Assembly (NCBI GenBank): GCA_004558805.1
Contig: SFDE01000019.1
Location: forward strand, 1-34,406
Direction of reading: 5' to 3'
Length of the DNA stretch: 34,406 bases
From: Faecalibacterium prausnitzii
GTDB taxonomy: Bacteria > Bacillota > Clostridia > Oscillospirales > Ruminococcaceae
Position numbers and translations under genes: made by a program. This document shows, one piece after another, positions 5,892-13,976 of this stretch. The number at the start of each line of letters is the position of its first letter. Position 1 is the first letter of the stretch. A model generated the notes under the pieces. The model was given only the letters and a program-made list of their open reading frames with translations, ran no database searches and had not been told where the DNA came from.

Positions 5892-8800
5892 TCATCGCTT
5901 GTGCCCCTTGGCACGGTCCGCCTCCCACCGGGTCTCCCGGGCGAGGTCCGCCGCTGTCTGTGCCTTGGAGTAGATGTACTGGTTGACGGTGGTATCCCCC
6001 TCCCGGCGGTAGCTGTTGGCGGCTGCGGCGATCTGTGCGGTGCCACTGGCTGCCACAGTGCGGGACACCGCCATGTTGTCCGACAGCACCAGAGTATCCG
6101 CCTTGCGCACCATCTGTGCCAGCTTGCTGTTGGCGGCGAGCAGGGCGGCGGTGTTTGCCTCCACAGCGTCGGTCAGGTCTTTGTCCGGGGTGGGGGTACC
6201 GGGGCTGCCGGTGCCGGGGCTGCTGCCACCGCTGCCGGAGCCGGATCCCGGGGCAGGATCGGGGTCGGCAGCTGCCTGCTTTTTGCGCTCCGCCTGCCGT
6301 GCCTTGCGGTCGGCGGCGATCTTGTCGGCGTAGTCCCAGGCGGGGTTGGAGATGTAGTCCACCTGCCCGCCCCAGAGCTTTGCCACCAGATTGTACACCC
6401 CGATGAGCCCGTTGATGAGCAGCACAAAGCCTTCGATGCCCGCCGCCACGATCCGCAGCAAGCCCTCAAAGATGTAGCTCATAAAATCCTCGACACCTGC
6501 CCAGACGGACTGGAACCCAGCAGCCACCTCCTTGTTTTTGCCGCTAAAGTTCAGCAGTGCCCCCACCAGCATCCCGATCAGGGAGATCACCAGCAGGATG
6601 GGGTTTGCCTCCATGGCAAGGTTCAGGGCAGTCTGTCCGCCGGTGGCGGCGGCAGCCGCAGGCACGAACTTTGCCACCAGACCCATTGCCAGCTGGCTCA
6701 GGTTGCCCAGCACGCCGTTCAAAGCGCTGCCCAGCTGGTCCAGTGCTCCCATGGCAAGGGCGGTGATCTGCTCCTGCTGCTTTTGGGTGCACGCATGCCA
6801 GAAGTAGGACGCCGCCCACAGCCCCAGACTTTCCAGATCGCCGTTTTTCAGGGCGGTGGCAAGGGTCTTGACCGCCCCCAGTGCGTCGGTCTGGATGTCG
6901 GACCGGATCTGCTCCCAGCCCTCAGTAAGCTTTGTACGGAGCTGGGTGGTCAGCATCTCTCCGGCGCTGGCGTACTGGGGTCCGGCGTCCTCGATGGTCT
7001 TGCTGACAGTCTTGGTGCCATCGGCGGCGATGGTGGTGACCCCGTCCACCAGCCGGGTAGCGGTGTCGGTGACGGACGCCACCACCGTTTCGGCGGCGTC
7101 CTTGACCTTGGCGGTGCCCCTGGCAAGACCCTGTGCCAGACCTTTGCAGGTATTTACACCGATCTCGTCAAAGACCTTGGAGGGCGAGTGGATGCCCAAC
7201 GCCTTTTTGGCGATGTCCGGCAGCAGGTCCACCAGACCCTTTACCTTGGCAAGCAGCCCGTTCCAGCCGGACTTGATGCCCTCCCACAAGCCCTTGACGA
7301 TGTTGGTGCCGATGTTGCCCCACTGGCTGTAGCTGCCGTCCCAGACGCCCACCAGCTTTGCCACCATCGCCAGCGCAGCCTCCCCCAGCGTGGCGATCCC
7401 GTGGAGCAGACCGTTGACCAGTGCTTCCAGCAGGTCACCGCCGCAACGGAGGAGATCCGGGGCACGCTTGAGCAGTGCGCCCGCAAAGCTTGCGATCAGC
7501 TGCCCTGCAGCAGTGATGAGGGCGGGCAGGTTGTTGACGATGCCGGTGATCAGGCTTTCGACAAGCCGGATGCCACCGTCCACGATCTGATCTGCGTGCT
7601 GGTCCAGATATTTGACCAGATTGATCACGATACCGGTCGCACTGCTGAGCAGGACCGGAATGTTCTGTGCGACGCCCTGCACCAGTGCTTCCAGCATCTG
7701 CCCGCCGGTGGACAGGATGGCGGGCATGGCGGTGGTCAGCTTCTGGGTCAGGGTGGTCACGATCTCCACCCCGCTGGCGGCAAGGTCCGGCAGCCTTGCG
7801 GCAATGCCACAGGCAAGGCTGGCAAGGATGTCCCCGGCGGCGGCAAGCATCGCCTCCGGTCCGCCCTCGGACAAAGCGGAGGTCAGGGTGGTCAGGCAGT
7901 CGGTGCCCCACTGGGCGGCGTCACCGAGGGACGGCTCCAGCTGCTCATACAGGGTGATGCCCAGATTCTGGGCGGCGGTCTGCAGGCTGTCCACCCGGTG
8001 CTGCAGGGTATCCGTCATGGTGGCATAGGCGGCTTCGGTGGCACCGGTGCTGTGCTGCATCTGGTCCAGCACAGCATTGAACCGGTCTGCGCCGCTGTTG
8101 GCAAGCGACAATGCGCCGGTGCCTGCCTCCACACTGGACCACAGCCCTGCAAAGGCGGTACTGTTGCCGCCCACGCTGTCGTAGAGGATCTGCAGCACAT
8201 CCCCCAGACTCTTGCCCTCGGCGTTCAGCTGGGCAAAGCTTTTGCCGGTCTCAGCCTGCAAAATTTTGCCCACCTTGGACCCGGCACTGCCCAGCTCGTT
8301 GAGCATGCTCTTGGTGTAGGTGGTCGCTTCGGCGGTGGCAATGCCGTTGGCGGTCATGACTGCAAGAGTGCCGGACAGGTTTTCCACACTGACGTTGTAG
8401 GCGGCGGCAAGGGGAATGACACGCCCCATGCTGGACGCCAGCTCGTCCACGCTGGTCTTGCCCAGATTCTGGGTAGTCAGCAGCACGTCCGAAACATGGT
8501 CCGCCTGATCGGCACTCATGCCGTAGGCGTTCAGGGCGGTGGTCAGGATATCCACCGCCGCACTGCTGGAGGTAAAGCCTGCTGCGGCAAGCTTTGCGGC
8601 TTTGCCCGCAAAGGCAACGGCGTCGGTGGTGTCCTGTCCGGCGCTGATCGCCTGATATGCCGCCTCGGCAATGTCTGCGGCGGCAATGCCCATATCGGTG
8701 GAGGTAGCAAGCACCTGTCGGCTCAGATCCTCCACGGACAGCTTGCCGGCATCGGCAATGGTCCCCACCTTTGCAAGGGAGGTCTCAAATGCGGCACCGA

Positions 8801-8957
8801 TGTTTACAGACGCCTTTACAAGCCCCGCCATCTGGCTTGTTGCGGACTGTACAAGGTCCGCAATGAGGCTGCCCGCCGCCACGGACATGGCACTCAAGCC
8901 CTTGTTAAAGCCGCTGGTGTCCAGCCGGGTATCGCCGGTAATGCTGAAGTCTGCCAA
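5892..8957 (-). CDS. Tail tape measure protein
   Basis: At about 1021 residues this is the longest gene. It opens with the usual tape-measure start (ADFSITGDTRLDTSGFNKGL), followed by the TP901-type region (IADAGKLSVEDLSRQVLATS, then AFAGKAAKLAAAGFTSSSAA, residues about 70-220). Next come hydrophobic blocks around residues 380-470, the LGIHSPSKVFDEIG motif conserved near the middle of many tape measures, and several membrane-like segments (LLVISLIGMLVGALL; GIEGFVLLINGLIGVYNLV). I chose TTG 8957 because AAGGAGAGG precedes it; ATG 8990 has no site. From the usual ~0.15 nm per residue the tail would be roughly 150 nm. Confidence 0.92.
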   Translation of the reverse strand: MADFSITGDTRLDTSGFNKGLSAMSVAAGSLIADLVQSATSQMAGLVKASVNIGAAFETSLAKVGTIADAGKLSVEDLSRQVLATSTDMGIAAADIAEAAYQAISAGQDTTDAVAFAGKAAKLAAAGFTSSSAAVDILTTALNAYGMSADQADHVSDVLLTTQNLGKTSVDELASSMGRVIPLAAAYNVSVENLSGTLAVMTANGIATAEATTYTKSMLNELGSAGSKVGKILQAETGKSFAQLNAEGKSLGDVLQILYDSVGGNSTAFAGLWSSVEAGTGALSLANSGADRFNAVLDQMQHSTGATEAAYATMTDTLQHRVDSLQTAAQNLGITLYEQLEPSLGDAAQWGTDCLTTLTSALSEGGPEAMLAAAGDILASLACGIAARLPDLAASGVEIVTTLTQKLTTAMPAILSTGGQMLEALVQGVAQNIPVLLSSATGIVINLVKYLDQHADQIVDGGIRLVESLITGIVNNLPALITAAGQLIASFAGALLKRAPDLLRCGGDLLEALVNGLLHGIATLGEAALAMVAKLVGVWDGSYSQWGNIGTNIVKGLWEGIKSGWNGLLAKVKGLVDLLPDIAKKALGIHSPSKVFDEIGVNTCKGLAQGLARGTAKVKDAAETVVASVTDTATRLVDGVTTIAADGTKTVSKTIEDAGPQYASAGEMLTTQLRTKLTEGWEQIRSDIQTDALGAVKTLATALKNGDLESLGLWAASYFWHACTQKQQEQITALAMGALDQLGSALNGVLGNLSQLAMGLVAKFVPAAAAATGGQTALNLAMEANPILLVISLIGMLVGALLNFSGKNKEVAAGFQSVWAGVEDFMSYIFEGLLRIVAAGIEGFVLLINGLIGVYNLVAKLWGGQVDYISNPAWDYADKIAADRKARQAERKKQAAADPDPAPGSGSGSGGSSPGTGSPGTPTPDKDLTDAVEANTAALLAANSKLAQMVRKADTLVLSDNMAVSRTVAASGTAQIAAAANSYRREGDTTVNQYIYSKAQTAADLARETRWEADRAKGHKR

Positions 8958-9003
8958 TGTGTCCACCTCTCCTTCGGAGCACGGGCACAAAGGGCACAGG
9001 CTG

Positions 9004-9126
9004 TTACAACTTGATCTCTACTTCCCGCTTACAGGCAGGGTTCTTGCATTTTACCCACACGCCCCGGGCAGCGGCTGCGGGAGCCGCCCACACCGGCAGC
9101 GCCCTGCCGCAGACCGGGCAGGGCAC
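9004..9126 (-). CDS. Small CxxC zinc-ribbon protein
   Basis: This gene is too short for most gene callers: 40 residues from GTG 9126, or 47 from TTG 9147. It reads PCPVCGRALP, then an Ala-rich stretch, then VKCKNPACKREVEIKL, so two CxxC/CxxxxC pairs form a zinc ribbon. It fills the otherwise empty gap between the Gp15-family gene and the tape measure. Neither start has a clear ribosome site, so it is probably coupled to the upstream gene, whose stop it overlaps or nearly abuts. The zinc-ribbon pattern resembles Com-like phage proteins; the function is not known. Confidence 0.6.
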   Translation of the reverse strand: MPCPVCGRALPVWAAPAAAARGVWVKCKNPACKREVEIKL

Positions 9127-9136
9127 CGGGGCACGG

Positions 9137-9730
9137 TCAGCGGGCAAAGCGGGCGAGGAAGGCTTCCTCGTGGTCCTGCAGGGTCTCGTTCCGCTTCACC
9201 CCCTTCAGCCCATCCGGCAGGGCAAAGCGGCTGCGTTTTTCCTCTATATCCTGCCGCTGCTCCGGCGTCATGCCGGAGGTGTCGGCGGTACGCCAGTACA
9301 CGATGCGGGCAAACAGGCACTCCTCTGCCAGCGCCCCCTGCAGCAGCGCCCGGAACAGCCACCAGTGGACCTGTTCGCAGGTCAGGTCCATGCCGTACAG
9401 CTGCCGGAAGGCGGCGAGGATGTAAGCACCGTCGGCGGCGTAGTCAAAGGGCAGCACCCCCGGGGCGGGGTCGGCACTGCCCCTGCCGGGGGTGTCCTGC
9501 CCCGGGGCGGTCAGGAACCGCAGCAGCCCTTCCAGCGCCTCCGGCTCCTCCGCCGGGGGCACCGGGTCCCGATAAAACCCCGCCGCCGCCTGCCGCAGCA
9601 GGGTCAGCTTGTCATCGTCGGACCCGGCACGGAGGAAGCCGTTCAGCAGCCGCACCATGTGCCGGAAGTCCGGGTCGATGCGCCGCCCCTCCCACACCGT
9701 GGGCAGGACGTCCGTCAGCAGGTCAGCCAC
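9137..9730 (-). CDS. Bacteriophage Gp15 family protein (tail assembly chaperone)
   Basis: The 197-residue protein is of the Gp15 family, which occupies the second tail-chaperone position between tail tube and tape measure. Visible marks are IDPDFRHMVRLLNGFL at the start, FYRDPVPP, FDYAADGAYILAAFRQLYGM and VHWWLFRALLQG. GTG 9730 has GGAGGAGCAGG upstream and overlaps the end of the preceding gene by 8 bases; the longer frame upstream to 9883 reads as low-complexity and is rejected. Overlap of two adjacent chaperone genes is where a programmed frameshift often occurs in siphoviruses, but I see no obvious slippery heptamer. Confidence 0.82.
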   Translation of the reverse strand: MADLLTDVLPTVWEGRRIDPDFRHMVRLLNGFLRAGSDDDKLTLLRQAAAGFYRDPVPPAEEPEALEGLLRFLTAPGQDTPGRGSADPAPGVLPFDYAADGAYILAAFRQLYGMDLTCEQVHWWLFRALLQGALAEECLFARIVYWRTADTSGMTPEQRQDIEEKRSRFALPDGLKGVKRNETLQDHEEAFLARFAR

Positions 9731-10253
9731 GGTCCTGCTCCTCCAGCTCTGCCAGCTGGGCAAGCAATTCCCGGCGGCGTGCCGCTTTGTCCACCCGCTG
9801 CACCATCTGTGCCGCCGTAGGCAGGGCGGCGGATGCCGCCTCCTGTGCCCGGGAGACTGCCGCCTGTGTCTGGGCGGCGGCACGGCGCTGCTGCCGATTC
9901 ATGGGTGCAGGGATGGTCTGCCCCTGCTCCTCAGCGGGGCGGAGCAAAGCCGCCGTCCGGCTGCGTTCCGCCTCCATGGCATCCTTAAAGGACTGGCTCA
10001 CTGTCAGGCAGTCGTTGAAGTTGCTGCCGTCCAGACCCAGCTTCTCAGAAGCACCCTCCCCCAGCACCTCGTCCAAATAGTCCATAAAGATGCGGCACTG
10101 GAACCGCAGCCAGGCAGGGTAATCCCTCTGGGGGCTGTAGCGGCTGCCCTCCTCCCGGGCACGGTCCTGCTGCTTTGCCTGCGCCGCCAGCATCCGGTCC
10201 ACGTCGTTGGCGTTGAGGGTGGAAAAATCAAATTCCTGTCCACAAATGATCAT
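9723..10253 (-). CDS. Putative tail assembly chaperone (first of pair)
   Basis: The 176-residue protein begins MIICGQEFDFSTLNANDVDR, contains KLGLDGSNFNDCL in the middle and ends in a helical, Ala/Gln/Arg-rich tail. This pattern is found in the gene between major tail protein and Gp15 in many Clostridia prophages (DUF6673-like as I recall it). The position fits the gpG-like chaperone that keeps tape measure soluble during tail assembly. AAGGAGG lies 8 bases before the ATG. Confidence 0.7.
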   Translation of the reverse strand: MIICGQEFDFSTLNANDVDRMLAAQAKQQDRAREEGSRYSPQRDYPAWLRFQCRIFMDYLDEVLGEGASEKLGLDGSNFNDCLTVSQSFKDAMEAERSRTAALLRPAEEQGQTIPAPMNRQQRRAAAQTQAAVSRAQEAASAALPTAAQMVQRVDKAARRRELLAQLAELEEQDRG

Positions 10254-10265
10254 GGTCCAGCCTCC

Positions 10266-10778
10266 TTAACCGGCAGCAGCGGTGGTGTAGTCAAATTCCG
10301 CCGGGGTGCCGATGCCCTTTACATCGCAGGCAAAGGTTGCGGCACCGCCGGCAGAACCTCCCACATCGCTGGTAAGCACCAGCGCACAGCTGCCCTTTTC
10401 GCCCTTGCCGGTGCGCAGGGAAAAGTAGACATAGGGCACGATGACGTCACTGCCGGAGCCGTACCGGATCTTATGGCTCAGCAAAAAATCCTGAAACGGG
10501 TCGCCCACACAGCGGTTGCCGTTTACCGCAAGGGTGCGCTGGGTGGCGCCCTTGGTGGTGACGGTGCCGGTGCGGATGAACACATCGTCGGAGGTGGAGG
10601 CGTTGAGGGCGCCGGAATGCTCCTTTACGTGGTCCGCACAGACGATCCAGGCGGTGACCTTTTCGGCGGTATCTTCGGGGCGGCAGATGGCAAAGACAAA
10701 GTCGTCTGCCGTCTCCACGCCGGTGTAGTCGGCGCTGGGGGTGATGCCGACCTTTGCAATGGTTTCTGCTACAGTCAT
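10266..10778 (-). CDS. Major tail tube protein
   Basis: The 170-residue protein lies between head-tail connectors and tail chaperones, the place of the tail tube protein. The sequence is beta-rich (VTAWIVCADHVKEHSG; IVPYVYFSLRTGKGEKG; TFACDVKGIG) and ends in AEFDYTTAAAG, matching tail tube proteins of Clostridia siphoviruses. AAAGGAG precedes ATG 10778. It should polymerise around the tape measure into the tail tube. Confidence 0.78.
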   Translation of the reverse strand: MTVAETIAKVGITPSADYTGVETADDFVFAICRPEDTAEKVTAWIVCADHVKEHSGALNASTSDDVFIRTGTVTTKGATQRTLAVNGNRCVGDPFQDFLLSHKIRYGSGSDVIVPYVYFSLRTGKGEKGSCALVLTSDVGGSAGGAATFACDVKGIGTPAEFDYTTAAAG

Positions 10779-10792
10779 GGTTAAAACTCCTT

Positions 10793-11248
10793 TCAGTATC
10801 TGGGCTGGTAGTAGGCAAGGCGCAGCTGCATCTGCATCCGGCAGCTGCCCGCCTCGCTGGTGACGATAAAGCCGGTGGAGGTGACAAAGACCCCGGTCGC
10901 CGTCCTGCCTCTGCCGCAGCCGGACAGGTCCGGCAGCTGCCGCCGGGCGTTCTGCTGCAGCACCCAGTCGGCAAGCTGCTCAAAAAAGCCGCTGGACCGG
11001 ATGTTCTGCAGGTCCGTCTCGCCGTATTCCCGGCGGGACAGCAGCAGGTAGTTCTTTGCCATGTCCCAGCCGGACAGGTAGGTGTCAACGATGGGGTCCC
11101 CGGGGCTGTCCTCGATGGAAAAGGCAGTGGCGTCCTCCTCCAGCCCCGCAATGCGGAAGGCGGCGCCGGTTGCCTCCTGCTCCCCGGCAATGAGGGGGCA
11201 GGTCTTGAGCCACTGCCGCAGTGCCTCGATGGTGGTAGCTGCTGCCAT
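10793..11248 (-). CDS. Tail terminator / minor capsid protein
   Basis: The 151-residue protein has the N-terminal IEALRQWLKTCPLI, the central YLSGWDMAKNYLLLSRREYGE and a C-terminal beta strand pair, as in tail terminator (gpU/gp17-like) proteins. The start codon overlaps the TAA of the upstream gene by one base. It probably caps the tail tube and docks it to the head completion proteins encoded just upstream. Confidence 0.7.
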   Translation of the reverse strand: MAAATTIEALRQWLKTCPLIAGEQEATGAAFRIAGLEEDATAFSIEDSPGDPIVDTYLSGWDMAKNYLLLSRREYGETDLQNIRSSGFFEQLADWVLQQNARRQLPDLSGCGRGRTATGVFVTSTGFIVTSEAGSCRMQMQLRLAYYQPRY

Positions 11249-11619
11249 TACGGATCCCCTCCCAGTTCGTTACTGGCGGCGGCTTTTGCAAACCGCACCA
11301 GCTCTGCCTTGTGGTCCGCAAGGGCACGCTGCCCCCAGTAGCTGCCCCGCAGGCGGTTGTCTCCGTGGAGCCCCTCGCCCTGCGGATGCAGGTAATACTG
11401 CCGCCGGGCATAGGGGGTGTTATACACCAGCATGCCGCCCTTGAAGTCCGAGGCGGTCCGGACGCTGTTCTTCAGGGTGCCGGTGTCAAAGGGCACATAG
11501 GGGTCCACCACGGCGGCGACCTTTTGGGAAAAGGCAAACTGTGCCCGCTCAAACGCCGCCTGCCTGTCCCGGGCAAAGCCGGGACGGAAGGTCAGACGGA
11601 TGCGGATATCCTCTGCCAT
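11248..11619 (-). CDS. Minor capsid / head-tail completion protein (HK97 gp10-like)
   Basis: The 123-residue protein contains VPFDTGTLKNSVRTASDF and YNTPYARRQYYLHPQGEGL, the hallmarks of HK97 gp10 / Minor_capsid_2 proteins, which complete the neck and act in tail joining. Its order after the two connector genes and before the tail terminator is standard. Confidence 0.85.
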   Translation of the reverse strand: MAEDIRIRLTFRPGFARDRQAAFERAQFAFSQKVAAVVDPYVPFDTGTLKNSVRTASDFKGGMLVYNTPYARRQYYLHPQGEGLHGDNRLRGSYWGQRALADHKAELVRFAKAAASNELGGDP

Positions 11620-11623
11620 GGTG

Positions 11624-12025
11624 TCAGCTCCCTTCTACGTGCCAGTGGGGCAAAAGCAGCTCCCGGTCGTCCGATACGGCGGAGATGGTGCAGCAGGTGT
11701 GGGTCTTTTCCAGCCGGGCATACTGCTGGGCGGTCAGGCTCCTTACCGCCCCCTGCACCAGTTTGCCGCCCCGTTTCAGGGTCCAGTGGTCCGGCTTTTC
11801 TGCCTGCGGCAGCGCCGCCCACTGGGCATAGGGCAGGTAGCCTGCCGTGCACAGGTTGGCGGGGATCCGCACCTGTACGGTGCGCCGGGGGTCCTTGGCG
11901 GTGCCGTTGCCGTCGGTGGAGCGGCGTTCCCGCCAGCTGCACCCCGGCAGCACATGGCACACCGGGGTGTCCGCTTCGGTGGCGGTGTCGTGGATCAGGT
12001 TTACCACGGTGACGCTGCACTGCAT
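11624..12025 (-). CDS. Head-tail connector / minor capsid protein
   Basis: The 133-residue protein has VTVVNLIHDTATEADTPVCH near the start, TVQVRIPAN, and THTCCTISAVSDDRELLLPHWHVEG at the end. It occupies the head-tail joining position (Minor_capsid_1-like slot) between the Ala-rich connector and the gp10-like gene. ATG 12025 shares a base with the upstream stop (TGATG). The frame extends upstream to 12322 but only as an antisense-like shadow over the previous gene. The family is not identified with confidence. Confidence 0.7.
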   Translation of the reverse strand: MQCSVTVVNLIHDTATEADTPVCHVLPGCSWRERRSTDGNGTAKDPRRTVQVRIPANLCTAGYLPYAQWAALPQAEKPDHWTLKRGGKLVQGAVRSLTAQQYARLEKTHTCCTISAVSDDRELLLPHWHVEGS

Positions 12026-12393
12026 CAGCAACACCCCCTGTACAGCAGCCCGTGGGGGTCTGCCCCCAGAGCGGCTTGCAGCAGGGCTGCCGCCTCGGCA
12101 CGGAGGGCGGCGGAACGGCTGCCGGCAGCAAAGGTGACGGAATAGCCATCGTTGGAGATGCTCTGTGCCCCGGGCACCCCGGTCACGGCGGTCCGCGCCG
12201 CCAGCAGGTCGATGATCTGCCCGCAGGCGTCTGCAAGGGCGGCGTGGCAGGTGCTGCACTCTGCGTGTGCCGCCGCCCGCCCCCAGGTGATGCTGTCCAC
12301 AAGGGCAGACGCCCGGCGGCACAGCACATCAAAGGCGGCTTGGGGCACCGTGCCGCCGGAGTTGCTGTATTCCTGATAGGTACAGTAGAGCAT
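12025..12393 (-). CDS. Head-tail connector protein (gp6-like)
   Basis: The 122-residue, mostly helical protein (AAFDVLCRRASALVDSITWG; ADACGQIIDLLAAR; RAEAAALLQAALG) lies immediately after the major capsid gene. Helical proteins at this place are gp6/gp15-type connectors that sit on the portal. LCRRASALVDSIT near residue 25 resembles the first helix of that family. ATG 12393 is used; the upstream extension to 12483 overlaps the capsid gene. An unusual number of Cys residues is present, including CSTC and a terminal CC. Confidence 0.65.
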   Translation of the reverse strand: MLYCTYQEYSNSGGTVPQAAFDVLCRRASALVDSITWGRAAAHAECSTCHAALADACGQIIDLLAARTAVTGVPGAQSISNDGYSVTFAAGSRSAALRAEAAALLQAALGADPHGLLYRGCC

Positions 12394-12397
12394 ACCG

Positions 12398-13219
12398 TCA
12401 GCCTGCCTTCTTCTTGACCAGCACGGTCTTTGCCTTGGTGACCTTGTGGGCGTAGATCTTGCGCCCCTGCACGGCAACGGCACCGATAAAGCTGCCGCTG
12501 CCCTTCAGGTCGTTTACCGCCACCGGTACAGACCACTCTTCGATGCGGGTGAACCAGTTGGGGTGACCTACGATGAACTCCACCCCCTCGCCCAGAGTGG
12601 AGTCCTCAAAGACGGTAAAGCCTGCGATCTTGCCCACAGCGCCGGTCTGTACCACGGCATCGCCCAGGGCAGACGCCTTGATGAACTCCGGGCACTTGAG
12701 CAGCAGGGCGTAGGTCTCCGGTGCGGCAAGCAGCCAGCGCCCGTCGGTGGGCACATGCTCCGTGGACAGCTGGGTGCGGGCGTCCACGATGGTCTCGTAG
12801 ATGTTCGTCTTGGTCAGGGCGGCGGTGCTGCTCAGTGCCGTGCCGCCTGTCACCAGCTCGGCGGAGGCGTCGGTCTCCATCTGCAGCGCCATGGAGTAAC
12901 CGGCGCTGTCCAGACGGTCCGCCACCAGATCGCCGGGGACGCTCTGGGCGTCAAAGCCGTCGATGAGCTCGTTCACCGCCTTGTCCTTGTCGATGTTGAC
13001 GGTCAGATAGCTGGTGTCGCCGTGGGTCATGGTGGTGCCGGTCTTTTTGTTGTAGTCCGCCACGGCGACCTCGGTATCCCGGATGGGCACCTTGACGGCG
13101 CCCGCCTTGGGACTGCCCTCGTAGCGGTTGTTGCAGATGACGCCCACACGCTTGACAAGGGTGGAGCGGAGCTTCAGGTCCACAAGGTTGGAATAACGTT
13201 CCTGCTGAGTATGAGGCAT
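12398..13219 (-). CDS. Major capsid protein
   Basis: The 273-residue protein is recognisable as a major capsid protein of Clostridia siphoviruses: it begins MPHTQQERYSNLVDLKLRST, contains GAVKVPIRDTEVAVADYNK and GRWLLAAPETYALLLKCPEF, and ends in a Lys-rich strand. The fold is expected to be HK97-like. It has no long N-terminal delta region, which fits the separate scaffold gene upstream. GGAAG precedes ATG 13219. Confidence 0.9.
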   Translation of the reverse strand: MPHTQQERYSNLVDLKLRSTLVKRVGVICNNRYEGSPKAGAVKVPIRDTEVAVADYNKKTGTTMTHGDTSYLTVNIDKDKAVNELIDGFDAQSVPGDLVADRLDSAGYSMALQMETDASAELVTGGTALSSTAALTKTNIYETIVDARTQLSTEHVPTDGRWLLAAPETYALLLKCPEFIKASALGDAVVQTGAVGKIAGFTVFEDSTLGEGVEFIVGHPNWFTRIEEWSVPVAVNDLKGSGSFIGAVAVQGRKIYAHKVTKAKTVLVKKKAG

Positions 13220-13237
13220 GGTAAATTCTTCCTTTCG

Positions 13238-13726
13238 TTAGAGCTTGATATGGGGATTGAGCTTTCTAAAGGCGGTCTCCACCGGGTCGATGTCCTCTGC
13301 CCCGGCGGGCGGGGTGCCGTGGGCTGCCCCGGTGGAATAGGTGCCTGCACCGCTGCTCTGCACTTCCCCAAACGCCCAGGGGTTTGCCTTGACGGCTGCT
13401 TCCAGCGCCTTGGAGATGTCGGTGGACCGGTCGGCAGAGCCTTTCAGGGCGTCCAGATCCAGCAGCGCCCGGACTGCCGGCACGCTGCGCCCCTTTGCCC
13501 CCAGGATGGCGGCGTTCAGGGCGTTGTCAAAGGCAAAGCCGTCGGACTGCGCCTCCATGTCCGCCTGCAGCTTGGTCACCTGTGCCTGGGCACTGTCCAG
13601 CCGGGTCTGCAGGGCTGCGGCGGCGGACTTCTCCCGGTTGATGTCGCTGCCGTTTTCGGTCATGAGCCAGTCCAGCTGCTCCTCGGTGATGCCGGGGATC
13701 TTGTTCTTCACGTCTTCACGTTTCAT
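13238..13726 (-). CDS. Capsid scaffolding protein (GP20 family)
   Basis: The 162-residue protein opens MKREDVKNKIPGITEEQLDWLM, typical for phage minor structural GP20 scaffolds, with a coiled coil (SAAAALQTRLDSAQAQVTKLQADMEA, residues about 30-58) and a flexible Gly/Ala/Ser-rich end. It should direct capsid assembly and then leave the head. AAAGGAG precedes ATG 13726; the much longer open frame upstream crosses a tRNA gene and is spurious. The 95 bases between the gene and tRNA-Trp contain only a small hairpin. Confidence 0.9.
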   Translation of the reverse strand: MKREDVKNKIPGITEEQLDWLMTENGSDINREKSAAAALQTRLDSAQAQVTKLQADMEAQSDGFAFDNALNAAILGAKGRSVPAVRALLDLDALKGSADRSTDISKALEAAVKANPWAFGEVQSSGAGTYSTGAAHGTPPAGAEDIDPVETAFRKLNPHIKL

Positions 13727-13821
13727 AGTGGAAAACTCCTTTCTGTGGGTAGACCTCGGTTTGGTAACGCAGTTCTCCGTCTGCATCCGGTCGTGGGCAG
13801 GGTACGCACTGCCCTCTGCGA

Positions 13822-13897
13822 TGGCACCGTTTGCAGGGCTCGGACCTGCGGCATCCGGTTTTGGAGACCGGCGCTCTGCCAACTGAGCTAAAACGGT
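13822..13897 (-). tRNA. Phage-encoded tRNA-Trp (CCA)
   Basis: The acceptor ACCGTTT pairs with AAACGGT, followed by G73 and an encoded CCA. The D stem is GCTC/GAGC, the anticodon stem CCGGT/ACCGG, and the anticodon CCA is at + positions 13862-13864. The T stem GCAGG/CCTGC is intact, but the T loop reads TCCGAGC, so position 55 is C rather than the near-universal T. It lies within the structural operon in the same direction, directly behind tandem terminators. It may support UGG decoding in late infection or replace a host tRNA cut by a defence nuclease; both are inference. Confidence 0.93.
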
Positions 13898-13899
13898 AT

Positions 13900-13933
13900 A
13901 AAAAAAGCACTGGGCATTTTTTGCACAGTGCTT
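13900..13933 (-). terminator. Terminator 2 of a tandem pair, ahead of tRNA-Trp
   Basis: The stem AAGCACTG (13905-13912) pairs with CAGTGCTT (13926-13933), followed on the - strand by TTTTTT. The T run ends only 3 bases before the tRNA-Trp acceptor, so unterminated transcripts are needed to reach the tRNA and capsid genes. Confidence 0.8.
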
Positions 13934-13941
13934 AAAAATGG

Positions 13942-13976
13942 GCAAACAAAAACCACGGTGCGTGTGCATCGTGGTT
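13942..13976 (-). terminator. Terminator 1 of a tandem pair
   Basis: The stem AACCACG (13951-13957) pairs with CGTGGTT (13970-13976), followed on the - strand by TTTGTTTG. It touches the stop codon of the small gene upstream and lies 18 bases before the second terminator. Confidence 0.65.

Noticed and set aside
5319..9014. Long + strand open frame of 1231 codons
   Set aside because: It is antisense to Dit, tape measure and neighbours, lacks a ribosome site and is Gly/Ala/His/Gln-rich as expected from GC-rich antisense DNA.
9723..9737. Programmed frameshift between the two tail chaperone genes
   Set aside because: The genes overlap by 8 bases but I see no slippery heptamer, and the second gene has its own ribosome site.
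13728..13969. Upstream extension of the scaffold gene
   Set aside because: It crosses tRNA-Trp and a terminator; ATG 13726 has its own ribosome site.
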